Origin: Rhizobiales bacterium IMCC20636
GTDB lineage: Bacteria; Pseudomonadota; Alphaproteobacteria; Rhizobiales; GCA-2746425
Direction: 5' to 3'
Assembly: GCA_016865015.1 (NCBI GenBank)
Contig: CP018226.1
Span: 1 to 64,000 of the forward strand
DNA length: 64,000 bases
The notes under the pieces are model-generated. The model ran no database searches. It was not told the DNA's origin and saw only the letters and a program-made list of their open reading frames with translations. A program made the position numbers and the translations under genes. Below are positions 37,155-46,346 of this stretch, in pieces; positions within the stretch are counted from its first letter, which is position 1; each line of letters opens with the position of its first letter.

Positions 37155-39464
37155 TTGATACGAAAAAGCCCAACTCTGACAGCAGTCCTGCTGGCGATTT
37201 GCGTATTCGGCGTGACCATTGGCGTGCGGACCCTCGCGAGAATGGAAGCCAGAGACAGTTACGAACAGAAGATCGATTTGCACATCGACGCTGCAACCGA
37301 TGCTGTATCGTCCGCTCTGAACATGAATTTTCAGGTACTACGCAACATCGAAGTTGTAATATCTCATGCGACAGTCGCCGGAGTCTCCCTAACGCAAGCA
37401 TTCCACAGCTATGTCGGTGGCACAGATATCATTGCTGAATTCCCGGCGCTTCGTGGCATGGCAATCTTCGAATATGTGAACGATGGTGGTCTTGACGACC
37501 TTTTGGCGCGCCGGAATGCGGACAAGTTCCGAAGCGAACTGGGCTATCCAGCCATGGTTTACAAACAATTGGCGGATGGCCCGCAACACGCAATCATCAC
37601 GACCTTCGCCCCTTTGGCGCGCGGCCTGCCAGAAATAGGGGTGGATCTTCTGGCGCGGGATCGTGGAGCGATCCTCAATCAGGCCATCGATAGTCGGGCG
37701 CTTACGATCTCCGCTCCGTTCACGCTTTTTACCGGTGAAATGGCGGTATCGATCTTTCGTCCATACTACATCGATAAAGATGCACCGGCCCCTGCCGGGT
37801 TCGTCGGAACGGCGCTTGCAACAGATATCCTTCTGGGCCAGTTGAGAGAGCAGCTTGCCCCCTATGACCTTCAGTTTTCCATCGCCGATATCGGAAGATC
37901 AGATGCTTCGCCCGGCACTGGGGAAGAGGTCCAACTGGGCAGCACTATTGTTGGGTCTGATCGCACGACTGTCCGTGAACTCGATGTGGGTGGGCGGATA
38001 TGGAGATTGCGCGTTCGACCTGCCATCGGGCCGCCCGCCTTGTTCGAATTTGATGTCATAACGATTCTTGCGGGCATTACGTCCATGCTTTCTGGTCTTC
38101 TCTTGTTTCGCTCCCTTGGCGCGGCTGCGGTTCTGAATGCCGAAGTTGATCGCAGGACGTCGCAACTTGATGAAGAACGCCAGGAGGCCATCGATAAGGC
38201 CAAACACGATTCTTTGACCGGACTACTCAACCGGCGTGGGCTGGAAATTGAACACAGCGTGGCAATCAGCTCGAATAAAACTCACCTACCTGCGCTGATA
38301 AGCTTCGACCTCGATAATTTCAAACAGATCAACGATACGCTTGGCCACGTGTCCGGTGACAGACTTCTATGCGCGTTTGCGTCTAAATTACGTAACTTCA
38401 GCCCCGAAGGATCGCTTACCGCGCGTTTCGGAGGAGATGAATTTTGCGTGTTCCTATTTGCACCGTTGGATGAAGTTTATCGATTTGCGGAATCCATTTT
38501 GGAGTGGTCGCGCAATCCACTTCAAATTGGTGATGATCGTGTGCTTTTCGGCGTCAGTGCAGGCATAGCAACCAGCGAAACTCAAACCCGCAAGCTGGCC
38601 GAGCTTATCGTGAACGCTGATATCGCGCTCTATTCTGCTAAAGAAAAGGGTCGAGATGCGATTCAAACATTTACCGACGACATGCGCCAGCGTGTGGTGG
38701 AAACAAAACGCCTTGCTGACGATATTCGGCGCGGGATCGACAATGACGAGTTCATCCCGTATTTTCAGACCCAACACGACGCCAAGACCCACGCGATTGT
38801 AGGGGTTGAAGCCCTTGTTCGCTGGATTCATCCCCATAGTGGAGTTCTTGCGCCAGCAGCTTTTCTTGATACTGCAAGAAAAATGGGTGCCCTGACGTCT
38901 ATTGACCAGCGCACTCTGGAGCTCACTGCTGCGGCCATGGCGCGGCTCGAAGCAGTCGGGATTGATATTCCAAAGTTTAGCGTCAACGCCAGCCTTGATC
39001 GCCTGATCGACCCTAATTTGACAGCGTCTCTTGCTGAGCTGCCGAGCACCAAAGCCCAACTCTGTTTCGAAATCATCGAATCGGATTTCCTCGATGATCC
39101 GAGCGACGAACTGCTCTTTACACTTGATACCTTACGTGAAATGAACATCGGGCTTGAGGTCGATGATTTCGGAAGTGGCCGCGCTTCCGTCATCGCGCTC
39201 AAACACCTCAATCCGGATCGACTGAAAATTGACAAATCTCTGATCCTGCCAATGTGCACCGATCCACATCACCGGCAACTTGTCATCCTGATCGTCGAGA
39301 TGGGAAGAGCCCTTGGCATGGCGGTAACTGCCGAAGGTGTGGAAACCGCAGAGCACTCGAGGGTGCTGGCGGACATTGGCGTTGACACGTTTCAGGGTTT
39401 CCACTTCAGCAAACCCTGTTCCGAAGACGAATTGAAGCGAATTTACATGTCAGACGCTGCTTGA
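37155..39464 (+). CDS. CHASE-GGDEF-EAL protein (cyclic di-GMP synthesis and/or degradation)
   Basis: 769 aa from TTG 37155, chosen for GAAGGA 6-11 bp upstream and because the first helix (TAVLLAICVFGVTIGVRTLA) follows directly; ATG 37068 is an alternative. Order: helix, periplasmic CHASE domain, helix near residue 300, GGDEF domain with intact RFGGDEFCVF, EAL domain with GVEALVRWIHP, FEIIESDFLDD, VDDFGSGRAS, KIDKSL and TAEGVE. All main metal-binding and catalytic EAL residues seem present, so both activities are possible. The periplasmic ligand is unknown. Confidence 0.92.
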   Translation: MIRKSPTLTAVLLAICVFGVTIGVRTLARMEARDSYEQKIDLHIDAATDAVSSALNMNFQVLRNIEVVISHATVAGVSLTQAFHSYVGGTDIIAEFPALRGMAIFEYVNDGGLDDLLARRNADKFRSELGYPAMVYKQLADGPQHAIITTFAPLARGLPEIGVDLLARDRGAILNQAIDSRALTISAPFTLFTGEMAVSIFRPYYIDKDAPAPAGFVGTALATDILLGQLREQLAPYDLQFSIADIGRSDASPGTGEEVQLGSTIVGSDRTTVRELDVGGRIWRLRVRPAIGPPALFEFDVITILAGITSMLSGLLLFRSLGAAAVLNAEVDRRTSQLDEERQEAIDKAKHDSLTGLLNRRGLEIEHSVAISSNKTHLPALISFDLDNFKQINDTLGHVSGDRLLCAFASKLRNFSPEGSLTARFGGDEFCVFLFAPLDEVYRFAESILEWSRNPLQIGDDRVLFGVSAGIATSETQTRKLAELIVNADIALYSAKEKGRDAIQTFTDDMRQRVVETKRLADDIRRGIDNDEFIPYFQTQHDAKTHAIVGVEALVRWIHPHSGVLAPAAFLDTARKMGALTSIDQRTLELTAAAMARLEAVGIDIPKFSVNASLDRLIDPNLTASLAELPSTKAQLCFEIIESDFLDDPSDELLFTLDTLREMNIGLEVDDFGSGRASVIALKHLNPDRLKIDKSLILPMCTDPHHRQLVILIVEMGRALGMAVTAEGVETAEHSRVLADIGVDTFQGFHFSKPCSEDELKRIYMSDAA

Positions 39465-39574
39465 GGGATGCCGGGTGTGTTGATCACATGGAGATAGGTA
39501 TCAGACGGGCACCTGGCCATTTTTGACGCAGGGCGCGTTCAAAACTTCACTGGTCAAAACATATTTGACGCCGC

Positions 39575-39766
39575 TAGAGCATTTCTCGTTCATACGGAAG
39601 CATTTGACCGAATTTGCGCGTTCGATGGCAAGGCACGGCCCACCAATTGCGTTAGCCAGCTTGCCCGATGCGCCGCCCCTAACACTTTTGGGCGCTGCGC
39701 TGACTGCCTGGCTGGATGAGCTGTTTCGGGACATCAAATGATTCCGTATGAACGAAAAATGCTCTA
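39575..39766. repeat. MITE-like element with 33-bp terminal inverted repeats
   Basis: The left arm 39575-39607 (begins TAGAGCATTTCTCGTTCATA) is the inverse of the right arm 39734-39766 with two mismatches. Both outer ends carry TA, as expected for a TA target duplication of IS630/Tc1-mariner type elements. The element is 192 bp with no transposase; the frame running through it is not a credible gene. It ends 10 bp before the AraC-type start codon. I saw no second copy in this window. Confidence 0.75.
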
Positions 39767-39776
39767 ATATCCACCC

Positions 39777-40799
39777 ATGGAAGACTTTCCCATTACATGG
39801 CTGGTCAGTGTCATAACAGCAGTTGCAGCCTATGTGCTTGCCTGGAACGCACGCCTTCCGGCGCGGGCGCGCGTGTTCTTCTGCATTTTCCTCCTTTGTC
39901 TATCCGTTATCGCAGTGCTGCTGGGGATGCGCGTCTCATTTGATTGGCTGTGGCCCGCCCGGATGCAGCCCTTTGTCGCCATTCTTCCCGCCCCTGCTGC
40001 CTATCTCGGATTTGTGGCGCTGACGCAGGACAACGGGTCACGCTGGAACAAGACCTTGCGCCTCAATGGAACCCTTGTCGGGCTGGCGCTGCTGGGCCTG
40101 CTCGCGCCGCTACCAGTTTCACCGGATGTGATCATTTTGGCCATCAACAGCCTCTATCTTATCGGGCTGGCCAGACTGCTAAGCGCTGCTCCGGATGATT
40201 TCCCGTCCGTACCGGGTCATGCAACACAGGTGTTGCACATAGCGATGTATTCCACGATTTTTCTGATCGGTCTGATGGTTGCTGCCGATGGTTTGATCTT
40301 TGCGGTCAGCCTGGTTGGCAGAGACACTGAACTGCTGGCACTTCTCACCGGGGTGTCGGGCCTGTTGGCCGGTTTTGTGTTTGTTGTCGTTTTGGTAGGC
40401 GTACCTTTTCTGTTGCGTGCAAGCAAAGACGCGCGGACCAGCGTTGCTCCGCCATCGGATGCAGATCACGCCTTGATGCAGGCTCTTGACGACATCATGA
40501 TCAGCAAGGAGCTGTTTCGTGACAGCAACCTCACCCTGGCGCGGGTCGCAAAACGACTGTCCGTTCCAGCACGGGACCTGTCTGGTGCCACGAACCGGGT
40601 TACGGGCGAGAATTTTTCCCGACTGATTAATAGCTATCGTATCGCTTATGCGCAGAAGGCTCTGCTGACGTCGCAACTGCCCGTCACCGAAATCATGTTT
40701 GAAGCCGGGTTCCTGTCAAAATCTAGTTTCAACACTGAATTCCGGCGCGTGACCGGACAGACGCCATCGCAATTTCGGGCAAGGGGCGCAACCACATGA
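39777..40799 (+). CDS. Membrane-bound AraC-family transcriptional regulator
   Basis: 340 aa. The N-terminal ~215 residues contain about seven hydrophobic segments (ITWLVSVITAVAAYVLAW, VFFCIFLLCLSVIAVLLG and others). A short linker leads to an AraC double HTH (LTLARVAKRLSVPARDLSG, LPVTEIMFEAGFLSKSSFNT, FRRVTGQTPSQFRARG). It is an integral-membrane regulator that may sense a membrane or periplasmic signal. The inverted-repeat element ends 10 bp upstream, so its promoter or leader may derive from that repeat. The start codon is therefore somewhat uncertain. Confidence 0.85.
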   Translation: MEDFPITWLVSVITAVAAYVLAWNARLPARARVFFCIFLLCLSVIAVLLGMRVSFDWLWPARMQPFVAILPAPAAYLGFVALTQDNGSRWNKTLRLNGTLVGLALLGLLAPLPVSPDVIILAINSLYLIGLARLLSAAPDDFPSVPGHATQVLHIAMYSTIFLIGLMVAADGLIFAVSLVGRDTELLALLTGVSGLLAGFVFVVVLVGVPFLLRASKDARTSVAPPSDADHALMQALDDIMISKELFRDSNLTLARVAKRLSVPARDLSGATNRVTGENFSRLINSYRIAYAQKALLTSQLPVTEIMFEAGFLSKSSFNTEFRRVTGQTPSQFRARGATT

Positions 40800-40832
40800 C
40801 AGTTGCGCGCCCTCGCCGTTTGTTGCCTCCGG

Positions 40833-41405
40833 CTAGGCTGGATGGCAGCTGACGCTTTTTGTCTTTACGCCAAAAATGTCACTGAGAATGTTGCTTCCAG
40901 GATTTATGACGAAGCCAAAACTTTCATCGAGCCCGGATTGCAGCACGATTTCGGCCTCCGGATCACTGTCCCCGCTGACGCGGTGGGTATCGCTGACAAC
41001 GTCCTGGCCGCGCTGCAAGGTCTCGGCGACACGCTTACTGTTGATGATAAGTTGGATGGGCGTCGACACATGTCCCGAGATCGAGGCGCCGCCAAAATCT
41101 CCGGCTACAAACCGAATGGGAAGTATCAGACAGGTTCCAGCTTCATCACTACGGAGGATGACCTCGCCATAGCCGCCTATGCCGCGCAAATGCAACAGAG
41201 TGACTTCGCGGGGTCGGTCGACCGTTAGTACACCAAAGGTGCCCGCCGGAATGCTCTGGCCCGTGGCCGTCAGCGTTATGTTTTGCATCATCGATGCATC
41301 GTTCAGGGGTGCCGCCCCAGATGGTGCGAGAAAGCCCTGAAACAAACAGAGCAGGAAAACTGGCAGGCGTAGAGAGTGTGCGTGTAGAATTGACATCGTT
41401 TTCAT
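40833..41405 (-). CDS. Secreted protein of unknown function
   Basis: 190 aa with a likely signal peptide (SLRLPVFLLCLFQGFLAPSG, cleavage about residue 32 at GAAPL). The mature part is rich in beta-forming residues, with TLTATGQSIPAGTFGVLTV and EVILRSDEAGTCLILP, reminiscent of small pilin-like or beta-sandwich exported proteins, but I assign no family. It converges with the membrane AraC gene (33 bp between stops), so a functional link is only a guess. Confidence 0.6.
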   Translation of the reverse strand: MKTMSILHAHSLRLPVFLLCLFQGFLAPSGAAPLNDASMMQNITLTATGQSIPAGTFGVLTVDRPREVTLLHLRGIGGYGEVILRSDEAGTCLILPIRFVAGDFGGASISGHVSTPIQLIINSKRVAETLQRGQDVVSDTHRVSGDSDPEAEIVLQSGLDESFGFVINPGSNILSDIFGVKTKSVSCHPA

Positions 41406-41590
41406 CCTTGAAAGAAATTCACATGCGCGGCAATCGCGACGGATGAAATCAATGAGACAATCGAACGCTAATTGCGTCCGGATACCTGATCAAGAACGTT
41501 CTGGATCGTGTTTTGGAACGGATTGGTGATGGTGTGCAGTTGGAACGGCTGCCGGTTCAGCTACCCACAGATTCCAAACCAACAGTTGGA

Positions 41591-42970
41591 TTACAGATCG
41601 GTCAGCGTGCCCAATGCCCGTTCTGATGCGAAAGCAATTGTTTCGGAGAGTGTGGGATGGGCGTGCACCGTCAAGGCAATGTCTTCCAGTGTGGCACCCA
41701 TTTCCATTGCCAGCACCAGTTCGGCCAACAACTCTCCAGCATTGCGGCCAATGATCGTCGCGCCAAGGATGCGTTTTGTGTCGGGATCATAGACAAGTTT
41801 CGTCATGCCATCGCCGCCGCCCGATGCCAGATTGCGACCGCTGGCCGCCCAGGGAAAACGCGACACCTTATGCGGGATGCCACGTTCCTTAGCCGTGGCT
41901 GCGATCAATCCTACCCAGGCAAGCTCGGGAGATGTGTAGGCAACCGAGGGGATAAAATCAGTATCAAGAGCGCCAGCATGGCCACAGGCAACTTCTGCTG
42001 CCACATGGCCCTGATGGGTTGCGCGGTGGGCCAGCATCGGGTTCCCGGTGACGTCACCAATTGCGAAAATATTGTCCACATTGGTTCGGCACGTAGCATC
42101 AACCGCAATAATTCCGCGCGCATCGATTGCGACACCGGCTGCCTGCGGGTTCACCAAATGGCCATTAGCACTGCGTCCGACAGCCTGAATAACGGCATCG
42201 GCCTTGACCTCGCCGTCAAAGACACCCTCACATGAGAGCCCAAGCGCAGCTTTCGTCGCCTTTACCTCGACCACCTTCGTGCCTGTGTGGATGATGACAC
42301 CCTGCTGTTGCAGCACGTCGTGCAAAATCCGGACGGCCTCAGCATCGGCACCCGGTGCAATCTGTTCCATGAATTCGATGATGGTGACATTGCTGCCAAG
42401 CGCGGCATAGATCGTCGCCATCTCAAGCCCGATGATCCCGCCGCCGACAATCGCCAGCCGTTTGGGCACCTGACGCAATTCCAGCGCGCTGCCGGAGTCC
42501 CAGATCCGCTCATCATCTGGCCAGCCAGGCAGCCGCACCGGAGAAGATCCAACCGCGATCACCGCCTGATCAAAGCTCCAGGCCGCGCCGTCAATCTCCA
42601 GACCGGTCGGCCCGGTGAAACTGGCGGTTCCACGCACAACATTGACCTTGCGTCTTTTCGCAAGGCCGGTCAGGCCATCGGTCAGATGTTTGACGATCCC
42701 GTTCTTTTTCTCTCTCAGTTTGTTCAGATCGATTTTCGGCTCGCCAAAGGAAATGCCCCAGTCGCCAACATGGCGCGCTTCCCGAATCACTTCGGCAGCA
42801 TGGAGCAAGGCCTTGGATGGAATACAGCCCTCGTTCAGACACACACCGCCAAGGTCTGCGCGCGGGTCGACAAGAGTGACATTAAGCCCCAGATCGGCTG
42901 CACGAAAGGCGCAGGCATACCCGCCTGGACCTGCACCCAGCACGACGAATTCTGCATGATTGACTGCCAT
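41591..42970 (-). CDS. lpdA: Dihydrolipoyl dehydrogenase (E3)
   Basis: 459 aa from ATG 42970, preceded by GGAG; an earlier ATG at 42988 lacks one. FAD-dependent enzyme re-oxidising the dihydrolipoyl arm of the E2 component. FAD motif VVLGAGPGGYACAFRA, redox disulfide GGVCLNEGCIPSK, NAD motif LAIVGGGIIGLEMATIYAAL and the C-terminal active-site HAHPTLSET are all intact. Last gene of the M24-2-oxoacid dehydrogenase operon, 39 bp after the E2 core gene; an extra E3 dedicated to this complex is likely. Confidence 0.95.
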   Translation of the reverse strand: MAVNHAEFVVLGAGPGGYACAFRAADLGLNVTLVDPRADLGGVCLNEGCIPSKALLHAAEVIREARHVGDWGISFGEPKIDLNKLREKKNGIVKHLTDGLTGLAKRRKVNVVRGTASFTGPTGLEIDGAAWSFDQAVIAVGSSPVRLPGWPDDERIWDSGSALELRQVPKRLAIVGGGIIGLEMATIYAALGSNVTIIEFMEQIAPGADAEAVRILHDVLQQQGVIIHTGTKVVEVKATKAALGLSCEGVFDGEVKADAVIQAVGRSANGHLVNPQAAGVAIDARGIIAVDATCRTNVDNIFAIGDVTGNPMLAHRATHQGHVAAEVACGHAGALDTDFIPSVAYTSPELAWVGLIAATAKERGIPHKVSRFPWAASGRNLASGGGDGMTKLVYDPDTKRILGATIIGRNAGELLAELVLAMEMGATLEDIALTVHAHPTLSETIAFASERALGTLTDL

Positions 42971-43009
42971 TGGTGTCTCCGAGTGCATTACTTGATTTTA
43001 CGGAACGCT

Positions 43010-43888
43010 CTAGACCATGATCCGGCGCGGATCGGCGATAAGATTCACCAGATAGGTCGTGAACCGTGCGGCATCGGCCCCGTTGATGACGCGATGATCG
43101 TAACTCAGATCAAGCGGCACCATGGGCACTGGCTGAAACATCTCGCCATCCCATATGGGCGTGATTTCTGCGCGGGTGATGCCAAGAATGGCCAGCTCCG
43201 GCGGATTGACAATCGGTGAGAATGCGGTGCCGCCAATGCCACCCAGATTGGTGATTGTCATGGAAGCACCACCCATTTCATTGGGACGCACCTTGCGTTC
43301 CTGTGCGCGGGCAGCGAGATCGCCGATATCTGCGGCAATCTCCCAAAGCCCCTTTTTGTCGACATCCCTGATCACCGGTACCGACAATCCAAACGGCGAA
43401 TCCACGGCAATGCCGATATGGATGTAATGCTTCAGTGTCAGGGTCTTGCCATCTGCACTCAAAGAGGCGTTGAACCGCGGAAATTCCTTGAGGGCACGCG
43501 CGAGTGCCTTCACCTGAAAGGCCAGGCCGGTGAGTTTGACGCCGCGTGCCTCGGCTTCCGGCTTCAAGGCTTTTCGAAACGTCTCAATCGCCGAGACATC
43601 GGCACGATCATGATGCGTCACGGCGGGAATAAGCGTCTGTGCCGCTGCCAGATTTTGCGCAGCAACCTGGGCAAAGCGGCTCATGGGCTCTTCGCTGACA
43701 GGACCGTATTGACTGTGGTCGACATCCCAATAGATCGTGCCATCTGCTGCGGCAGGGCCAGAGGCACCAGCGGCGACATCTTCGCGCGTCAGGGTGGTGC
43801 GGCCCAGATCCTTTGCCAGTATTTCAAGGTCGATCTGTTTTTCGCGCGCCAATGCCCGCACAGACGGAGAGGCAGTCACATCAGACAT
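43010..43888 (-). CDS. 2-oxoacid dehydrogenase E2 acyltransferase core without lipoyl domain
   Basis: 292 aa. A peripheral-subunit-binding domain (about 7-42, SPSVRALAREKQIDLEILAK) and a catalytic core with SYDHRVINGADAARF; His265 and Asn269 correspond to the catalytic pair of AceF-type E2p. No lipoyl domain is present, so the swinging arm must come from elsewhere, most simply the lipoyl protein encoded two genes upstream. ITNLGGIGGTAFSPIVNPPE is a core signature. It transfers an acyl group to CoA; the acyl group is unknown. Confidence 0.88.
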   Translation of the reverse strand: MSDVTASPSVRALAREKQIDLEILAKDLGRTTLTREDVAAGASGPAAADGTIYWDVDHSQYGPVSEEPMSRFAQVAAQNLAAAQTLIPAVTHHDRADVSAIETFRKALKPEAEARGVKLTGLAFQVKALARALKEFPRFNASLSADGKTLTLKHYIHIGIAVDSPFGLSVPVIRDVDKKGLWEIAADIGDLAARAQERKVRPNEMGGASMTITNLGGIGGTAFSPIVNPPELAILGITRAEITPIWDGEMFQPVPMVPLDLSYDHRVINGADAARFTTYLVNLIADPRRIMV

Positions 43889-43897
43889 GTTTGTCTC

Positions 43898-45325
43898 CTA
43901 CCAACTTGCCGAAATATACTGGGTTTCCATGAATTCGAGCATGCCCTCATGCCCGCCTTCCCGGCCCAGACCGGATTGCTTGACCCCGCCAAATGGCGCA
44001 GCAGGATCGCTGACCAGACCACGATTGAGACCGACCATGCCGTATTCCAGCTGTTCACATACTTTCAGCCCGCGCTTCATGTTCTCTGTGAAGACATAGG
44101 CCACAAGGCCGTATTGCGTGTCGTTCGCCTGCGCAATGACTGCGTCCTGATCAGTGAAGGTCTGGATCGCTGCAACCGGTCCAAAAATCTCGTCCTGCAG
44201 ACAGTCGGCATTGTCCGGCACGTTGCTGAGAACGGTGGGCGGATAGAAAAATCCGGGTCCGTCGGGTTTGACGCCGCCCAGGCGGATTTCGGCCCCCTTG
44301 GCAACAGCGTCATCGACGAAGGCGGCAACCTTGTCGCGGGTATCGGCATTGACCAAAGGTCCGACATCAACGTCCTTATCAAGCCCGTTGCCCATCTTCA
44401 GCGCGGCCATTGCGGCGGTGAATTTGGTGGTGAAAGCTTCGGCGATATCTTCATGTATGTAGAAGCGGTTGGCAGCCGTACATGCCTCCCCCAAATTGCG
44501 CATTTTGGCGATCATTGCGTTTTCGACCGCCACATCCACATCGGCATCTTCAAAGACGATCAGGGGTGCGTTGCCACCCAGTTCCATCGCCGGTTTTAGG
44601 ACCTGATCTGCCGCACCATGCAACAGTTTGACGCCGACACTGGTGGAACCGGTGAAGCTGACAACGCGCACCCGTGGATCGTGCAACATGTGATCCACCA
44701 ATGCACCCGTGCGGCGCGAGGGCAGAACATTGACCAGCCCTGCCGGCACGCCGGCCTCTTCAAGCAATGGCATCAATGCCAGCATTGTCAGCGGTGTTTC
44801 GGAGGCGGGTTTGATGATAACGGCGCAGCCTGCAGCCAGCGCAGGTGCAATTTTCCGCGTGCCCATGGCTGCCGGATAGTTCCAGGGTGTGATGAGCACA
44901 GCCAGCCCGGCCGGCTTGTGTTGCACCATGATCCGCGCACCTGAACTTGGCGCATGGGTGAGCAGGCCATCAGCACGCACGGCTTCTTCACTGAACCAGC
45001 GAAAAAACTCTGCAGCATAGGTGGCTTCGCCGATGGCATCGGCATGGGCCTTGCCGTTTTCCAGGGTGATCAGCCGAGCAAATTCCGGCAATCTGGCTGT
45101 CATCAGTTCCCAGGCTTTGCGCAGCACTTCGGCGCGCGCACGCGGGGTCCGCGCGGCCCAATCGGCCATCGCCGCTTCGGCCGCATCAAGCGCAGCGTCT
45201 GCATCAGCGATTTCAGCGGAGGCAACCGAGGCCAAAACGGTCTCGTCGGCCGGATTGAACACGTCAAACCGCTGACCCTCAGACCCTTCGCGCCATTCGC
45301 CATTGATATAAAGATCGGTTTTCAT
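43898..45325 (-). CDS. NAD(P)-dependent aldehyde dehydrogenase, succinate-semialdehyde dehydrogenase-like
   Basis: 475 aa from ATG 45325 (MKTDLYINGEWREG); a longer frame upstream overlaps the lipoyl gene and is not convincing. Catalytic Cys282 in LGEACTAANR, general base Glu248 in ELGGNAPLI, and the cofactor motif FTGSTSVG are present. The C-terminus LGREGGHEGMLEFMETQYIS is typical of the GabD/SSADH group. It sits between the two E2 genes, so it probably oxidises an aldehyde produced in the same pathway. Confidence 0.9.
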   Translation of the reverse strand: MKTDLYINGEWREGSEGQRFDVFNPADETVLASVASAEIADADAALDAAEAAMADWAARTPRARAEVLRKAWELMTARLPEFARLITLENGKAHADAIGEATYAAEFFRWFSEEAVRADGLLTHAPSSGARIMVQHKPAGLAVLITPWNYPAAMGTRKIAPALAAGCAVIIKPASETPLTMLALMPLLEEAGVPAGLVNVLPSRRTGALVDHMLHDPRVRVVSFTGSTSVGVKLLHGAADQVLKPAMELGGNAPLIVFEDADVDVAVENAMIAKMRNLGEACTAANRFYIHEDIAEAFTTKFTAAMAALKMGNGLDKDVDVGPLVNADTRDKVAAFVDDAVAKGAEIRLGGVKPDGPGFFYPPTVLSNVPDNADCLQDEIFGPVAAIQTFTDQDAVIAQANDTQYGLVAYVFTENMKRGLKVCEQLEYGMVGLNRGLVSDPAAPFGGVKQSGLGREGGHEGMLEFMETQYISASW

Positions 45326-45341
45326 TGAAACATCCTTCGGG

Positions 45342-46346
45342 TCAGAGCAGATGACGCAGTGGCTCATCAAGTCGCGCGGCAAATCCGTCAAGCAAACGTA
45401 TGGCTGTGTCGATATCCGCCAGATCGAGCGCATAGGTCAAGGTCAGTGCAAAATTATCGCCGTCCCTGCAAATGGTCAAAACAGGCGCGTCTTCCGCGCC
45501 GGACGAACCACCGGTAATGCGACTGGAGGTCAGATCGCGCAGGATCAAAGACACCTGCAACGCATCGCCAGGCAAAGCATGAGACAGCGAACCCAGATCC
45601 GGATCGGCAAAGAAACTTGAAATGCGCAGTGTTGGTTGATCAACACGAATATTGACGGTTTCGGCTTTGCTTGCTGCGCGCAGACTGGCCGCTGCGAAGC
45701 TCGCCCAAATCGTCTCGACCGGTACCGCTGCCGTTTCAGTAAGCCAGCTTTGAAACGCCGTAAACCCATCCTGAGAGACACGGGCTGTCAGTTGAGATAT
45801 GGCAGCCGTATTGAGCGTCGTTGCTTTGGCGGGCCGCGCTTTCAGGGTCTCGATATCGCTCGCATGATAGGGCTGGGGCACACCATCAGCGGCCAGATCA
45901 GCCAGATCAAGCCCTTGCTCAAGTGCCAGACGCCGCGCCTTGGGTGACGCAAGAATGCGTCCGTCTGTCCGCAAATCCACCGGCATCGGTTTGGGCGTCG
46001 GCTTTGGTGCATCGTCACCTGGTGATGTGACCTCTTCCGAAGGGGCGGCAGCTGGTTCGCTTGCTTCCGGCTTTTTAACCAGTCGGCTCTGCGTCGGGTT
46101 GTCCGGCTTGCTGTCCGAGATCACGGCAATGACCTGTCCGACCGGCGCGTCTTCACCTTCTCCGGCGAGCAGGGCTTCGATAAACCCGTCATGCGCCGCC
46201 TCGACTTCCATCGTGGCCTTGTCAGTTTCAACCTCAAACAGCACATCACCCACCGCCACAGCGTCACCGGGTTTCTTGTGCCACGCGACAATCAGGCCGG
46301 AATCCTGGGTCATGCCCAAGGCAGGCATGATCACATCATGCGGCAT
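45342..46346 (-). CDS. Lipoyl-domain E2-like protein with degenerate acyltransferase domain
   Basis: 334 aa: an N-terminal lipoyl domain (about 1-80; lipoyl-Lys43 in VETDKATMEVEA), a Pro/Glu-rich linker, a subunit-binding domain (about 130-165; ILASPKARRLALEQGLDLAD), and a C-terminal region that resembles an E2 core in length but lacks the HxxxD/N active-site motif. It probably supplies the swinging arm to the separate catalytic E2 encoded at 43010. It overlaps the E1-beta gene end by 11 bp. Confidence 0.85.
   Translation of the reverse strand: MPHDVIMPALGMTQDSGLIVAWHKKPGDAVAVGDVLFEVETDKATMEVEAAHDGFIEALLAGEGEDAPVGQVIAVISDSKPDNPTQSRLVKKPEASEPAAAPSEEVTSPGDDAPKPTPKPMPVDLRTDGRILASPKARRLALEQGLDLADLAADGVPQPYHASDIETLKARPAKATTLNTAAISQLTARVSQDGFTAFQSWLTETAAVPVETIWASFAAASLRAASKAETVNIRVDQPTLRISSFFADPDLGSLSHALPGDALQVSLILRDLTSSRITGGSSGAEDAPVLTICRDGDNFALTLTYALDLADIDTAIRLLDGFAARLDEPLRHLL

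Noticed and set aside
39523-39741. 72-codon frame running into the inverted-repeat element
   Set aside because: Most of it is the MITE-like repeat itself; no ribosome binding site or family.
41505-41570. Two GGAAC motifs downstream of lpdA as EcfG promoters
   Set aside because: No CGTT or near match at 16-17 bp spacing and no gene start downstream.
43418-44599. 393-codon plus-strand frame in the E2/ALDH region
   Set aside because: Antisense shadow of the E2 core and aldehyde dehydrogenase genes.
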